DNA of 64,000 nt from Prionace glauca (taxonomy: Eukaryota; Chordata; Chondrichthyes; Carcharhiniformes; Carcharhinidae): the NCBI GenBank assembly GCA_037974335.1, contig CM075760.1, positions 8,677,432 through 8,741,431 on the forward strand. Reading direction: 5' to 3'. Below the pieces are notes generated by a model. That model saw nothing but the letters and a program-made list of their open reading frames with translations. It searched no databases and was not told the origin of the DNA. Shown in pieces: positions 11,389-21,660 of this stretch (position 1 is its first letter; every line of letters starts with the position of its first letter). Both the position numbers and the translations under genes were made by a program.

Positions 11389-11541
11389 CGTTGCCAGGGG
11401 AGACCGCCGGCGTCCATCTTCCGTTGTCAGGGGAGACGGCCGGCGTCGGCCTTGCGTTGCCAGGGGAGACGGCCAGCGACCATCTTGCGTTGCCAGGGGA
11501 GACGGCCGGCGTCCATCTTGCGTTGCCAGGAGAGACGGCGT
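11389..11541 (+). repeat. Tandem 33-bp array with YY1-like sites
   Basis: About five units of CCATCTTGCGTTGCCAGGGG plus GAGACGGCCGGCGT, roughly 33 bp each. Each unit carries CCATCTTG, the core of the YY1 motif (GCCGCCATCTTG / CAAGATGGCGGC), and GTTGCCAGG, which resembles an RFX half-site. The sequence pattern is seen directly; protein binding is inference. Confidence 0.8.
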
Positions 11542-12540
11542 CCCGCGCTCTGCACTCTGGTAGAATTCCCCTCCTGCACATGCGCCCAGGCAGTTACATT
11601 TTAATCTTTTAATATTTTGAATCTTGATGATTATTATTCATATCTCACCCGTCAGACTTTCGGTTCCTTCTCCATTCGGGAAAATCGTTTCTTTTTTTTA
11701 TTGCGTCTGTTTTTCAATCACACCCGCGCGGTGCGCTCTGGGAAAATACTACAGCACATGCGCGGTTCCGCCACTTGCTTCTTATAAAAATATGTATTTC
11801 GCTTAATTTTAATTCCGCTCCTGGCGGGATTTCCGGGTGGGAATTTCTCTCACTTTCTACATTTCTGAACCGTCGCTTTCCCTCGACGGGGGAAGGGGCT
11901 GACAGTGACGTCACGGCAATATGGCGTCTGGCTCCGCCTCTCTACAGGACCCGGATGTTCCGCCAACCAGCAGCGGCCCGGCCAGAATGGGCAAGAGGTG
12001 ACACTGGGCGGAGAAGCGCCCGGGCGTGTTACAGCGATGGCCGGTGGCCAGGAAGGGAAATACCAGCAGGACAGTCTCTGCCCAAAAACTTCCCCAGCTC
12101 AACTGCTCAGAAACATTGGGAACCTCTTCATCTGGAAACTTCAGCTTCTCACATTCACCCCCTGTGTTCAGTCATTGTTTAGTAGGCAACCTCTGTAGTG
12201 AAATCAGAAACAACTTGTTCACATTAAAAGGGGATGGGAATCTGGACCATTCTGATCAAAAGGCTCTACATGCCTTGAAATTTCAATTGAGATGAGAAGT
12301 TCAAGATGAGAATTTATCGATACAAGTCATGTTGTATGTGGAACGCTCGTGATGCCACAGTAAATCAGTACAGACATCTCACAGAGTTGTGTGATTGGAG
12401 AAGATGTCAGAGATGGAGTGGTTAAATATAAAGCGACAGGGTCTGAAGCTCAGTTTTGGGTAAAGAAAAATTGCAGTACAAAGAACAGAGAAAATTACAG
12501 CACAGGTGACCTTCCGCCCTTCAAACCTTCACTGACCATG

Positions 12541-12768
12541 CTGCCATAAGATAAGAACATAAGAAATAGGAACAGGAGTAGGCCATCTAGCCCTTCGAGC
12601 CTGCCCCACCATTCAATAAGATCATGGCTGATCTGAAGTGGATCAGTTCCACTTTCCCGCTTTCTCCCCATAACCCTTAATTCCCCTGTCTGTCAAAAAC
12701 CTATCTACCCGTGACTTAAATATATTTAGCGAGTTGGCCTCCACCGCTTCAACTGGCAGGGAACCGCC
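12541..12768 (-). mobile_element. CR1-like LINE 3' end
   Basis: The antisense CR1 tail: AGAACATAAGAAATAGGAAC, GAGTAGGCCATCTAGCCCTT, CCACCATTCAATAAGATCAT and TTTAGCGAGTTGGCCTCCAC. It is 5' truncated and of an older subfamily (GATCAGTTCCAC) than the copies at 21 and 61 kb. Confidence 0.8.
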
Positions 12769-13180
12769 AGATGCAAATTGTCACGAAAAGCACGTGAGTT
12801 TTTTCATTCAATGTGGTAGCAACAACAAGTAGGTCAAATGCTTTGAGTGATCATTTGCAGACACCTCGTTATTCTTGAATTCCAGTCTGCCGGCAAGAAA
12901 GTCGTTTCAAAATATAATTCCCCTCCCAATTATCTGCTGCATCTACATGCTACTTCAAGCATTCCTCATACAAACGCATCAATTATATTTTTAATATCAA
13001 CATTTATATTTTTCAGCTCGTCAAACATGTTCTGGTCTTTCTGTGTTTTTCACGACGAAGAATATCTTTTTGTTGTCCAATATTGCACCTGACCTACCCC
13101 TCCACTCAGAAGAATACTCTGCTTCCCCCCCAACTCTACCTGCCTTTTTCCTAAGTTTATATTAGCTAAACTTTGGGGAG

Positions 13181-13253
13181 AGGCTCCAGCGAGAATTGAA
13201 CTCGCGACCCCTGGTTTACAAGACCAGTGCTCTAACCACTGAGCTATGGAGCC
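13181..13253 (-). tRNA. tRNA-Thr (anticodon TGT)
   Basis: The minus strand folds as a complete cloverleaf: acceptor GGCTCCA pairing with TGGAGCC, A box TAGCTCAGTGGTTAGAGCAC, anticodon loop CTTGTAA and B box GAGTTCAATTC. It closely matches the vertebrate tRNA-Thr(TGT) sequence known to me. No intron. Confidence 0.9.
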
Positions 13254-13602
13254 AAATGCTGTCACCACCTCACGGTACGAGTAGCATTGTCAGTGGATTA
13301 AGGAGCAGGATGGGGTTTGAGCTGGGGGATTTTTGATGAATGTGCAAATGTCTGAGACGAAGAGCAGGAAGTTAAAAGCCGCAACTTGAAAGTGACATGA
13401 TTTGACATGTGTGCTATGTGTGTATCTGAAATGTATGTTGTGTATCTGACATGTATGTTCTTCAGAGTTTTTCGTTAGTGTTACATTTCTGACTTCTCCA
13501 GCTCCGATGCCATTTCATCCAGCTGGAAGATTTAGATGTTGTTCCCTTCACAGACGCCGTGAGGCGTGTTTTCATTAAATAAAGAATTGAACAAAAAATG
13601 AT

Positions 13603-13668
13603 TCACTCCGAGACTGGGAATCGAAACCCCGTCACGGCGCCGATCCTGATCACTGGACCCTCAGTGAT
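13603..13668 (-). pseudogene. Degraded tRNA (Glu-like)
   Basis: The minus strand carries GGTCCAGTGATCAGGATCGG, like the A box of tRNA-Glu, and a B-box stretch GGGTTTCGATTCCCAG. The anticodon arm is shortened and the acceptor strands pair poorly. Likely a tRNA pseudogene. Confidence 0.45.
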
Positions 13669-14161
13669 GCTGATGTGAAAGATTTGTAATGAATTGACCA
13701 TCTCTGCACTCATTGCTTTATTTCCAATAAGTTTCAACAAAAATAAGTCACGATGAGAAATGACGAGAGGTGAAAATGACAGGATTTGAAGCTCAGTTAG
13801 AAAGTCCCAATCCATCCTCTGGGCAGGGATTGCAGTCTCAATGTTGGCAATTCTGTCGCTTATATCGACAAACAGCCATTCAGTCTGTGTTCCTGTCTGT
13901 CTTCTCGATCGGAGTAACTCCGTTTAATAAAGTGTCATCTGGACTCAAAACATCCGCCCTTTTCACTCCTTACAGGTGCTGTCAGACATTGGGAGAATTT
14001 GGAACATTTCCTCTTTTCCCATCCGCAGTAATTTGCTTTTATCACTGGGGATATTTGGTTAAGATTATTTGACGAACGATGAAAATGATGCATTAACGAA
14101 TGGGCAGAAATGAGTGCTCTCTTAGATATTTGGGAGACGGAAGCTTCCCCTCGGCCAGGCA

Positions 14162-14234
14162 GCCGAAATAGCTCAGTTGGGAGAGCGTTAGACTAAAGAT
14201 CTAAAGGTCCCTGTTTCAATCCCGGGTTTCGGCA
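14162..14234 (+). tRNA. tRNA-Phe-like, anticodon AAA, probably decayed
   Basis: 73 nt with the tRNA-Phe acceptor (GCCGAAA / TTTCGGC) and A box. The anticodon loop reads CTAAAGA, giving AAA instead of the normal GAA, and the T loop reads TTTCAAT in place of TTCGATC. Stems are otherwise intact. Either a decaying copy or a rare variant. Confidence 0.75.
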
Positions 14235-14839
14235 GTATCCTCTTGCTGGTTTTCTGTGCTAATGGGCACCGTATTTTGTCTCGCACTGTCTTCAAAACAT
14301 CAGTTCACACAAGCTGCAACAGAACAAATACCAGATGGCTTTCTACTAACTGGCTCCGTAAAAAGGCAGAGTTTAAGAGCACGGAAAGAGCCCACTCGGA
14401 CACCCACACCCATCCTGACCCCGCCTGCCATGAGACATCTGGACGGCGCAAGTTCGTTCTGATTCCCGCTCCACAGATAGAGCCAGGAATACTGACATCA
14501 CCCGGGATTTTCTGTTTTAAGTTCAGATTTCGAAAGTCCGTAGTCGGCTACTTTATGTTTATGTTTGAAGCTGACAAATGGCAAGTAACATTGGCGCCAC
14601 ACAGAATGCTGAGAGGTTTGGTGATGCTGTTGTCTGTGTTGTGTTGGAGGGGTGCGGGGGTGCTGCCGGGTGGAAGTGGTCTTGTGTTTGGAAGATGCTG
14701 TTTAAGGTGCCTTTGGTGGATTCCTGCATCATGCAGACAGGTGGGGAATATTCTATCGCACTCCTGACTTGTGCCACGTCGATGGTGGACTGTTCCACTG
14801 ATTGAGGGACTGTTTCCTCGGGTGGATTTCGCTGTCGCT

Positions 14840-15080
14840 CGGGGGCACTGCTATAGGATTCATATAGGAGGGATGTCCGAGGTAGGTTCTTTACTCAGAA
14901 AGTGGTTGGGGTGTGGAATGGACTCACTGCTGTGATAGTGGAGTCAGACACTTTAGGATCTTTCAAGCGGTTATTGGGTCGGCACATGGAGCACTCCAGA
15001 ATGATAAGGAGTGGGATAGCCTGAACTTGATCTTGATCTTGGTTTCGGACAAAGCTCAGCACAACATCATGAGACGAATG
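14840..15080 (+). mobile_element. CR1-like LINE 3' fragment
   Basis: GATGTCCGAGGTAGGTTCTT, TACTCAGAAAGTGGTTGGGG, GTGGAATGGACTCACTGC and a GGTCGGCACATGGA region match the 3' end of a CR1 subfamily. The tail TTGGACTCTATGTTC is the expected end. The same subfamily, antisense, interrupts the V pseudogenes at 30751 and 44035. Confidence 0.65.
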
Positions 15081-15310
15081 ACCTGCAGTGTGTTGGACTC
15101 TATGTTCGATGTTTTTTGGGAGTCAGGAGGGGAGTTACTCCTGCAGGATTCCCAGCATCTGCCCTGCTCTTTTAGCCGCTGAACGAACTGATAACAAGTG
15201 TGCTGAGTCAGAATAGGTTTATCTTCTTTCCAGCTCAGTTTGTCATGAATTTTCAGCACTTTTGTCTTTTCCTGAATATATTTTGAGGCCCAAGTAAGAG
15301 CTAGTGTCAT

Positions 15311-17205
15311 ATATATGAGGCTGGGCTAGCCCTTAATATAAAAAAGGATAGCAAGAGTTTTTATAAATATATAAAAAGGAAGAGGCTGGCTAGGGTGAAC
15401 GTTAGTCCTTTAGAGGATGAGAAAGGGGAGCTCGTGGTAGGGGATGGGGATATGGCTAAGGTCTTGAATAACTTTTTTGTTTCTGTCTTCACGGAGGAGG
15501 ACGTGAATAATTTGCCGGGTGTTAGCGATGGAAAGGTGGTAGGAATGGAGGGTCTTAATGACATTACTGTTACTAGAGAGGTGGTGCTCGACAGACTGGA
15601 GGGGCTGATTGTGGACAAGTCCCCAGGACAGGATGGAATGCATCCGAGGGTTCTGAAAGAAATGGCGGAGGTGATAGTGGATGCCTTGGTGGTTATTTTC
15701 CAGATGTCGCTGGATTCCGGGGAAGTGCCGGAAGATTGGAAAACGGCTAATGTTACGCCGTTGTTTAAGAAGGGTGCCAGGCAAAAGGCGGGAAATTATA
15801 GGCCGGTTAGTTTAACGTCTGTGGTAGGTAAAATGTTAGAATCCGTCATGAAGGAGGAAGTAGCGAGGCACCTTGAGGGGAATTGCTTGATAGGGCGGAC
15901 GCAACACGGTTTCATTAAAGGGAAGACGTGTCTGACAAATTTACTGGAGTAATATGAGGATGTGTCTAGGGCAGTGGATAGAGGAGAGCCGGTGGATGTG
16001 GTCTTTCTGGATTTTCAGAAGGCGTTTGACAAGGTACCTCACAAGAGGTTATTGCAGAAGGTCAGGGGACATGGAGTTGGGGGTAGGGTGTTAGCGTGGA
16101 TAGAGGATTGGTTGTCAAATAGGAGGCAGAGAGTGGGGGTCAATGGGTGCTATTCGGATTGGTGGTTGGTGACTAGTGGGGTGCCCCAGGGGTCGGTGCT
16201 GGGGCCTCAGCTATTTACCATTTATATAGATGATCTGGAGGAGGGAACCGAGTGCAGGGTGTCGAAATTTGCTGATGACACCAAAATTGGAGGAAAGGCA
16301 AATTGTGAGGAGGATGTGGAGAGTCTGCAGAAGGATCTAGATAGGCTGGGCGAATGGGCCAGGAAATGGCAAATGGAATTTAATGTTGGTAAGTGTGAGG
16401 TGGTCCACTCTGGTAGGAGGAATGGTAGGAAGGACTACTACTTACGTGGCGAAAAACTGCAGCAGGCGACGGTGCAGAGGGACCTCGGGGTCCTTGTGCA
16501 TGAGTCGCAAAAACCCAGCTTGCAGGTGCAGCAGGTGGTCAGGAAGGCGAATGGGATGCTGGCCTTCATAGCGAAGGGGATTGAATATAAAAGTAGGGAG
16601 GTCTTGTTGCAGCTGTATAGGGCATTGGTGAGGCCGCAGCTGGAGTACTGTGTGCAGTTTTGGGCGCCGCACCTGCGCAGGGATATTTTGGCCCTGGAGG
16701 GAGTGCAGAGGAGGTTTACTAGGCTGATACCGGAGTTGAGGGGATTGAGCTAGGAGGAGAGGCTGAATAAACTAGGCTAGTACTCGTTAGAGTTTAGAAG
16801 AATGAGGGGAGATTTCATTGAGACGTATAAGATGATGAACGGGATGGATAGAATAGAGGTGGAGAGACTCTTCCCGCTCAAAAAAGACAATAGGACTAGG
16901 GGGCACAGCCTCAAGATAAAGGGGAGGCGGTTTAGAACAGAGTTGAGAAGGAACTTCTTCACTCAAAGGGTGGTGAATCTCTGGAATACTCTGCCCGTTG
17001 AAGTGGTGGAGGCTGCCTCGCTAAATATTTTTAAGAAACGGGTTGATGGGTTTTTGATAAGAGAAGGGATTATGGGTTACGGGGAGAGGGCGGGAAGGTG
17101 GAGCTGAGCCACGACAGATCAGCCATGATCTTATTGAATGGCGGGGCAGGCTCGAAGGGCTAGATTGCCTACTCCTGCTCCTATTTCTTATGTTCTTATG
17201 ATTGT
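15311..17205 (+). mobile_element. CR1-like LINE, 5' truncated, RT domain with three stops
   Basis: A plus-strand copy from the linker (AGLALNIKKDSKSFYKY) through the reverse transcriptase (FLDFQKAFDKVPH, GVPQGSVLGP, FADDTKIGG) and C-terminal tail to the 3' end TTCTTATGTTCTTATG. Three stops break the frame: a TAA near 15950 (in LLEFYEDV), a TAG near 16751 (in LSYEERL) and a TAG near 16779 (in LGLYS). Its 5' end coincides with the AGGCTGGGCTAGC stretch that lies internally in the 63-kb copy. It closely resembles the copies at 21, 44, 61 and 63 kb. Confidence 0.92.
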
Positions 17206-17272
17206 AAGATACTATATTCAGGCAATATTCAATAGTGGATTCACTGGCGGGAGGGGTGCGGTTTCCAGTCAT

Positions 17273-17347
17273 GCTGTTGACGCTGGACTGATAACGCAGA
17301 GAAGAAAATGAAGCTTTGAAAACCAGGGTTCGAATCCCAGCACAGCA
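17273..17347 (+). pseudogene. tRNA-like relic (possibly Ser-like)
   Basis: GCTGT and ACAGC could pair as an acceptor, and GGGTTCGAATCCCAG is a good B box with a T stem. The D and anticodon arms do not form properly. Possibly a deleted tRNA-Ser or a SINE head; low certainty. Confidence 0.3.
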
Positions 17348-17508
17348 GCTTAACTCAATTCAAGGCAAAGTGGAATGACTGTGAGTGAGAATAGACAATT
17401 TCAATTCTGTAACATTTCCTCACTAAATCGAATATATTTCGACCATGTTTCTGCCAATTTTGAAGCTTCCGACGGATATGTAAATAGTGCTGCAGCTGTT
17501 TTCGCCGT

Positions 17509-17581
17509 GGGCCAGTGGCGCAATGGATAACGCGTCTGATTACGGATTAGAAGATTCCAGGTTCGACTCCTGGCTGGTTCG
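17509..17581 (+). tRNA. tRNA-Arg (anticodon ACG)
   Basis: GGGCCAGTGGCGCAATGGAT begins the gene. The anticodon loop TTACGGA gives ACG, and the B box is GGTTCGACTCC. It matches vertebrate tRNA-Arg(ACG) except for changes in the anticodon stem (a G-U pair) and T for C near the 3' acceptor. Confidence 0.88.
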
Positions 17582-18180
17582 CTATGTTATTGTAACATTA
17601 GTTCAAAAGGTCCATATTTGTGTTGATGAAAAATATATTTTCACTGATTTTAGACAAATTCAGGGAAATGTTGACCAAATGAAATCAGCTTCTATGAAGA
17701 TATTTACCTTACCTACTTATTTTTCAAAAACAATGCTGACTAAAAAAAAACTGAAAAACTTTTCTTTTGAAAAAAAAAAGTTTATTTTTTAAATGACAAA
17801 TTTACGTTAAAGTATTTGGGGAAAAAAGATCAGCAAGTTTAAGCTACCTTTTGAAAACTTGGAAATTTCCCGAAAAGAAACACGGAAACATTACATTTTT
17901 CAGAATGGTGAAAATAATTTCCAAAAATGTTGATGAAATCTGTTGAAGAATTTCTTCTAAACATGTTTAATTTTAAGAAGCAAAATACACAGATTTTTTT
18001 TTAACGTTGACAAATTTCCGTTAAAACAGGTGGAGGGATTTCTTTGGAGTAAGTTTTATTTTGAAAAGTTCAAATTAGCCAGAAGTTTCTGGTTTCTGAT
18101 GCTGGGATTATTGTCTATTGGTGAGAAGGAGATTGACGAGTGATTTGATTCGGGTGGACTAGATTAGGGCAAGTTTGGGG
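17582..18180. other. No gene recognised; A/T-rich
   Basis: Long A and T runs and no coding or repeat signature that I can name. Confidence 0.4.
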
Positions 18181-18221
18181 GGGGGGCGGCAATTTATAAG
18201 ATTTGGGGCAATGCGGGGGCA

Positions 18222-18402
18222 TCACACATGCACACACACCTCTCTCTCTCACACACTCACTCACACACACACACTCACTCACTCACTCACACACACACAC
18301 ACACACCTACACACACTCTCTCTCTCTCTCACACACACACACACATACTCACTCACTCACTCACTCACTCACTCACTCACTCACTCACTCACACACACAC
18401 TT
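18222..18402 (+). repeat. CA / CTCA microsatellite
   Basis: Mixed simple repeat of CA, CT and ACTC units, including a long uninterrupted ACTC run near 18349-18390. Confidence 0.97.
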
Positions 18403-18644
18403 GCTCAATAATTGCCAGACTCCAGTCGAATTGTTATTGTGTGACACCAACCGCTTCTTTTTATTTTCCAACAGAGGAGTTAAAGAGCAGCAAAATCACG
18501 AGAACCACTGACATTGCAGGTATCTGGCAACAGAGGATCATCACACTGTGCATTGTCAGACCAATTCAACTGGCCGACAAATTGTCCTCTCGATCATTTA
18601 AACAAAATACTCTTCGGCAAATCAATAATCTGCGTATGGAAACA

Positions 18645-18716
18645 AGGTCCCGCCGATATTTGAACTCAGATCGCTGGATTCAAAGTCCAGAGTGCTCACC
18701 ATTACACCACGGAACC
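18645..18716 (-). tRNA. tRNA-Gln (anticodon TTG)
   Basis: The minus strand has A box TGGTGTAATGGTGAGCACTC, anticodon loop TTTGAA within TGGACTTTGAATCCA, and B box GAGTTCAAAT. It closely resembles vertebrate tRNA-Gln(TTG), with a few substitutions (acceptor GGTTCC and an altered T arm), so activity may be reduced. Confidence 0.82.
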
Positions 18717-18984
18717 CAGCACACAGCAGTAGCCTGAAAATCGTCATTCAATATTCCTGCCACCTTGAATAGCAGAGAGAAATGTAAGTCCCGTTGAACA
18801 ATCCCGTCAATGGCCAACACCAATTCATACTTACGTTGCCCTTACTGGTTCCTCCTGTAAAAATGCTGGAAAATCTCAACATCTTTAACGAGAAACAATA
18901 AATAGTATTAAAAAAACTGAAACATTACTTCCCCTGATCCGGGAATCTGAAACACGGGACACAATCTCAGGATAAGGTGCTGAT

Positions 18985-19175
18985 AATTTGGGACATCAAT
19001 GAGGAGAAATTGCTTCACTCAAAGGCTCGTGAATCTACGGAACTCTCTACTCCAGAGGGTCCTGATGTTCCATCATTGGACACATTTCAGTTTGGGTTAG
19101 ACAGATTTATGATCTATCCAGGAATGAATGGAAACAGGGATATGGAATTGGAACAAATACTCAGCCACAAGTTCA
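18985..19175 (+). mobile_element. Old CR1-like LINE 3' fragment
   Basis: AAATTGCTTCACTCAAAGGC, GTGAATCTACGGAACTCTCT and a later GATTTATGATC stretch correspond to the FFTQRVVNLWNSL ... RFL tail of CR1 copies. Diverged. Confidence 0.5.
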
Positions 19176-19401
19176 TGTTTCGATTGTATTCCTTTAAGTT
19201 TAATAGTATAATGGAAGTGTGTCTATAATGTTATATGTAATATGTTTGAAGTCGGTTGTCATTAAATACTGTTGGTAACACCAGATAATTGTCCAGCCGG
19301 TAACAATTGAGAGTTTTTTTTTCATTCGCACCCAGGGATCCTTTGCAAATAGGTAATGTGTGTTGCCTGTGAATGCTGATAGTGAAAAAATAGTGAAATA
19401 C

Positions 19402-19475
19402 CGTCCCTGGATGGTCTCGAACCACCAACTTTTCGGTTAACAGCCGAACGCGCTGACCCATTGCGCCACAGAGAC
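19402..19475 (-). tRNA. tRNA-Asn (anticodon GTT)
   Basis: 74 nt on the minus strand: acceptor GTCTCTG / AGGGACG-type pairing, A box TGGCGCAATGGGTCAGCGC, anticodon loop CTGTTAA and B box GGTTCGAGACC. It matches vertebrate tRNA-Asn(GTT) closely. Confidence 0.9.
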
Positions 19476-20416
19476 TGAGACAACAGCAGTTCAATATATT
19501 CTAAACTAGTGTGTCACTGACCACAATTCTATTTCTGCAAAACCTATTCCAGAACTGCAACATGACCGCACTGTTTACAATTCTATACAAGTCTCTTTAG
19601 TTCCGTTGATCCCGCAGCACTGCTGTAGTGTGTTGGTTATTCCCTTTCTCCTATGGACGGGCAGGTAAAATTAATCCATGTCTCTTATCACAGGGAGGAA
19701 TTCAGCGGGAGGGAAGGGAACCGACCACCAGGAGCCCAGCGATCCAATACTTTCCACTCAATCATCAATAATAACGTTCACAACTGCACTTTCTTCCGAA
19801 TATTGTGATCCATTTCCCTCAGGATTTGTTCCAAGGTTCGATATTTTCCTTGTTTTCTTCTAATTTTGATATAAGATTCGCTTCAATATACAACACAAAT
19901 GGAATTACAAACCTGAGGGAGAACAGTGGGAAAGAAGTCACTGGATAACACAAATCCCATGGTGCTCATTTCCAGATTCCCAACACTCAGCTTTTCAATC
20001 AATGCAGGAATTTATTACTGAAAAGGTTTGGAAAGTTGGTGTGAATTGTGTTTGTGAGTCACTCGGGTGTTGTGTAAATGCGACTCGAAGGTTCAATGAG
20101 CCGGATATAATCTGTCTGCGTTTTGCTGAGCTTGTGTTCGGTGTATGGGAAGGTTTGAACGGGGTTGGACCTTGTATCCCAGGGATGGGCAGTAACCCGC
20201 TGACTGAAGCTGCAGTCGCCGCTTTCTGCTGGCGATTGGAGACTGAGGGATATAATCCTGCTGCTTCTCCCTGTCTCACTCACTGTGGAGCCGGGGAAAA
20301 GAGAATCATTGATGGGTTTGTTCCCCGGTCGGAAATGTGGCCTCGAATAACGGTTACGAGCGAAGGTAACAGTGCTGTAGCCTTTAACAATTTGACAAAA
20401 ATGAGCAAAGCTGAGT

Positions 20417-20511
20417 GCTCCAGTGGCGCAATCGGTTAGCGCGCGGTACTTATACAGCAGTGCAGTCAGCGGGCTATGCCGAGGTTGTGAGTTCGAGCCT
20501 CACCTGGAGCA
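20417..20511 (+). tRNA. tRNA-Ile (anticodon TAT) with 21-nt intron
   Basis: Exon 1 (20417-20454) ends TACTTATA with anticodon TAT. The intron is about 20455-20475, at the canonical site one base 3' of the anticodon. Exon 2 (20476-20511) carries B box GAGTTCGAGCC and the acceptor return CTGGAGC. The mature length is 74 nt. Vertebrate tRNA-Ile(TAT) genes are known to carry an intron here. Confidence 0.93.
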
Positions 20512-20519
20512 CCAGTTTT

Positions 20520-21660
20520 AGGTGAGACGATCGTGGAATCCCTCGACCAGCTACTAATCTGGGACCACCAGGACGCTGGTGGAATTTGAATACAACAAAT
20601 AAGATTGGAATAGAAATCTACTCCAGTTCGCTCACCGCCGCAACAGGTCCGCAGCAGACACCATCTCCCTGGCCCTGTACTCAACGCTGGAACACCTCGA
20701 TAACAAATACACCGATGTCAGGCTACTATTTATTGAATGCAGCTCAGCCTTATTCAGACGAAACTCGTCTCCAAACTCCGTGGCCTGGGCTCAGCTCCTC
20801 CCTCTGCAACTGGATCCTGAACTTCCTAACCCACAGCACTAATCAGTAAGGATAGACAACAGCACCTCCTCCACCATCATCCTCAACAGCGGTGTCCCAC
20901 AAGGTTGTGTACTCACCCACCACCGCCCCCTCCCCCCATACAATCCTGATATACCTATGACTATGTGGTCAAATTTCCCTCCAATTCGATTTTCAGTTTT
21001 GCTGACGACACCACCGTATTGAGTCTTATCTCAAACAATGACGAGACAGAATACAGGAATGAGATAGAGAATCTGGTGGAATTGGTGCGGCGACAATAAT
21101 CTCTCCCTCAATGTCAACAAAACGAATTAAATTGTCATCGACTTTAGGAAGCTTGAGGAGAAATTACCCCTGTCTACATCAACCTGGACGAAGTAGGAAG
21201 GGTCTAGAGCTTCAAGTTCACCAACAACCTGTCCTGGTCCCCCCCGATGCTGACACTATAGTTAAGGAAGCCCACTAACGCCCACAAACGCCTCTACTTT
21301 CTCAGAAGTCGAAGGACATTTGGCATGTCAGCTACAACTCTCACCAACCTTTACAAAGCACCATGGAAAGCATCCTCTCTGGTTGTATCACAGCTTAGTA
21401 TGGCTCCTGCTCTGCCAAGGAACGTAAGAAAGTACAAAAAGTCGTGAATGTAGCACAGTCCATCATGCAAACCAGCCTCGCATTCCTTGGCCCTATCTAC
21501 ATTGCCTCGGCAAAGCAGCCAGAATAATTGAGGATCCCACGCACCCCGGATATACTCTCTTCCACTTTCTACCGTCAGGAAAATTTCAAATGTTTGAGTT
21601 CATGTACCAACCGCTTCAGGAGCAGCTGCTCCCCTGCTGTCATCAGGCTTTTAAATGGAA
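20520..21660 (+). mobile_element. L2-like LINE, reverse transcriptase part, broken (5' piece)
   Basis: Plus-strand frames give RSADTISLALYSTLEHLDNK, a SSLCNWILNFLTH block, SGVPQGCVLSP, FSFADDTTVLSLISNNDE, and CGDNNLSLNVNKT. These are reverse transcriptase landmarks of a jockey-superfamily LINE of the L2/Rex1 kind (family name tentative). Several frame changes and stops are present. It ends at the insertion site of a CR1-like LINE (21661) and resumes at 23346. Confidence 0.8.

Larger units (their letters stand above)
10714..12290 (+). repeat. GC-rich 1.5-kb repeat; inverted partner at 48480-49951
   Basis: From about 10790 this reads as an inverted copy of 48480-49951, with the same order of parts: CCTGATTTTTCCTGATG, a SINE, TTGCACCCTCTTGTTTAAAG, a GC-rich tandem array, and GACAGTCTCTGCCCAAA near the end. 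Inside it, a block at 10714-10789 (GGATGTTCCGCCAAC ... GTGACACTGGGCGGAG) is a direct repeat of 11950-12020. A TGACGTCA (CRE-like) motif followed by CAATATGGCGTC lies near 11906-11926. Several near-NRF1 motifs (such as TGCGCCTGCGCC) are present. It looks promoter-like, but being duplicated with a SINE inside it is more likely a dispersed or segmentally duplicated repeat. Confidence 0.75.

Noticed and set aside
11072-11612. Several overlapping open frames of more than 100 codons in the GC-rich repeat
   Set aside because: Produced by low stop density in the tandem GC-rich array; they exist in all frames and on both strands.
18175-18737. Long frames made of HTHSLT repeats
   Set aside because: Translation of the CA/CTCA microsatellite running into a tRNA gene.
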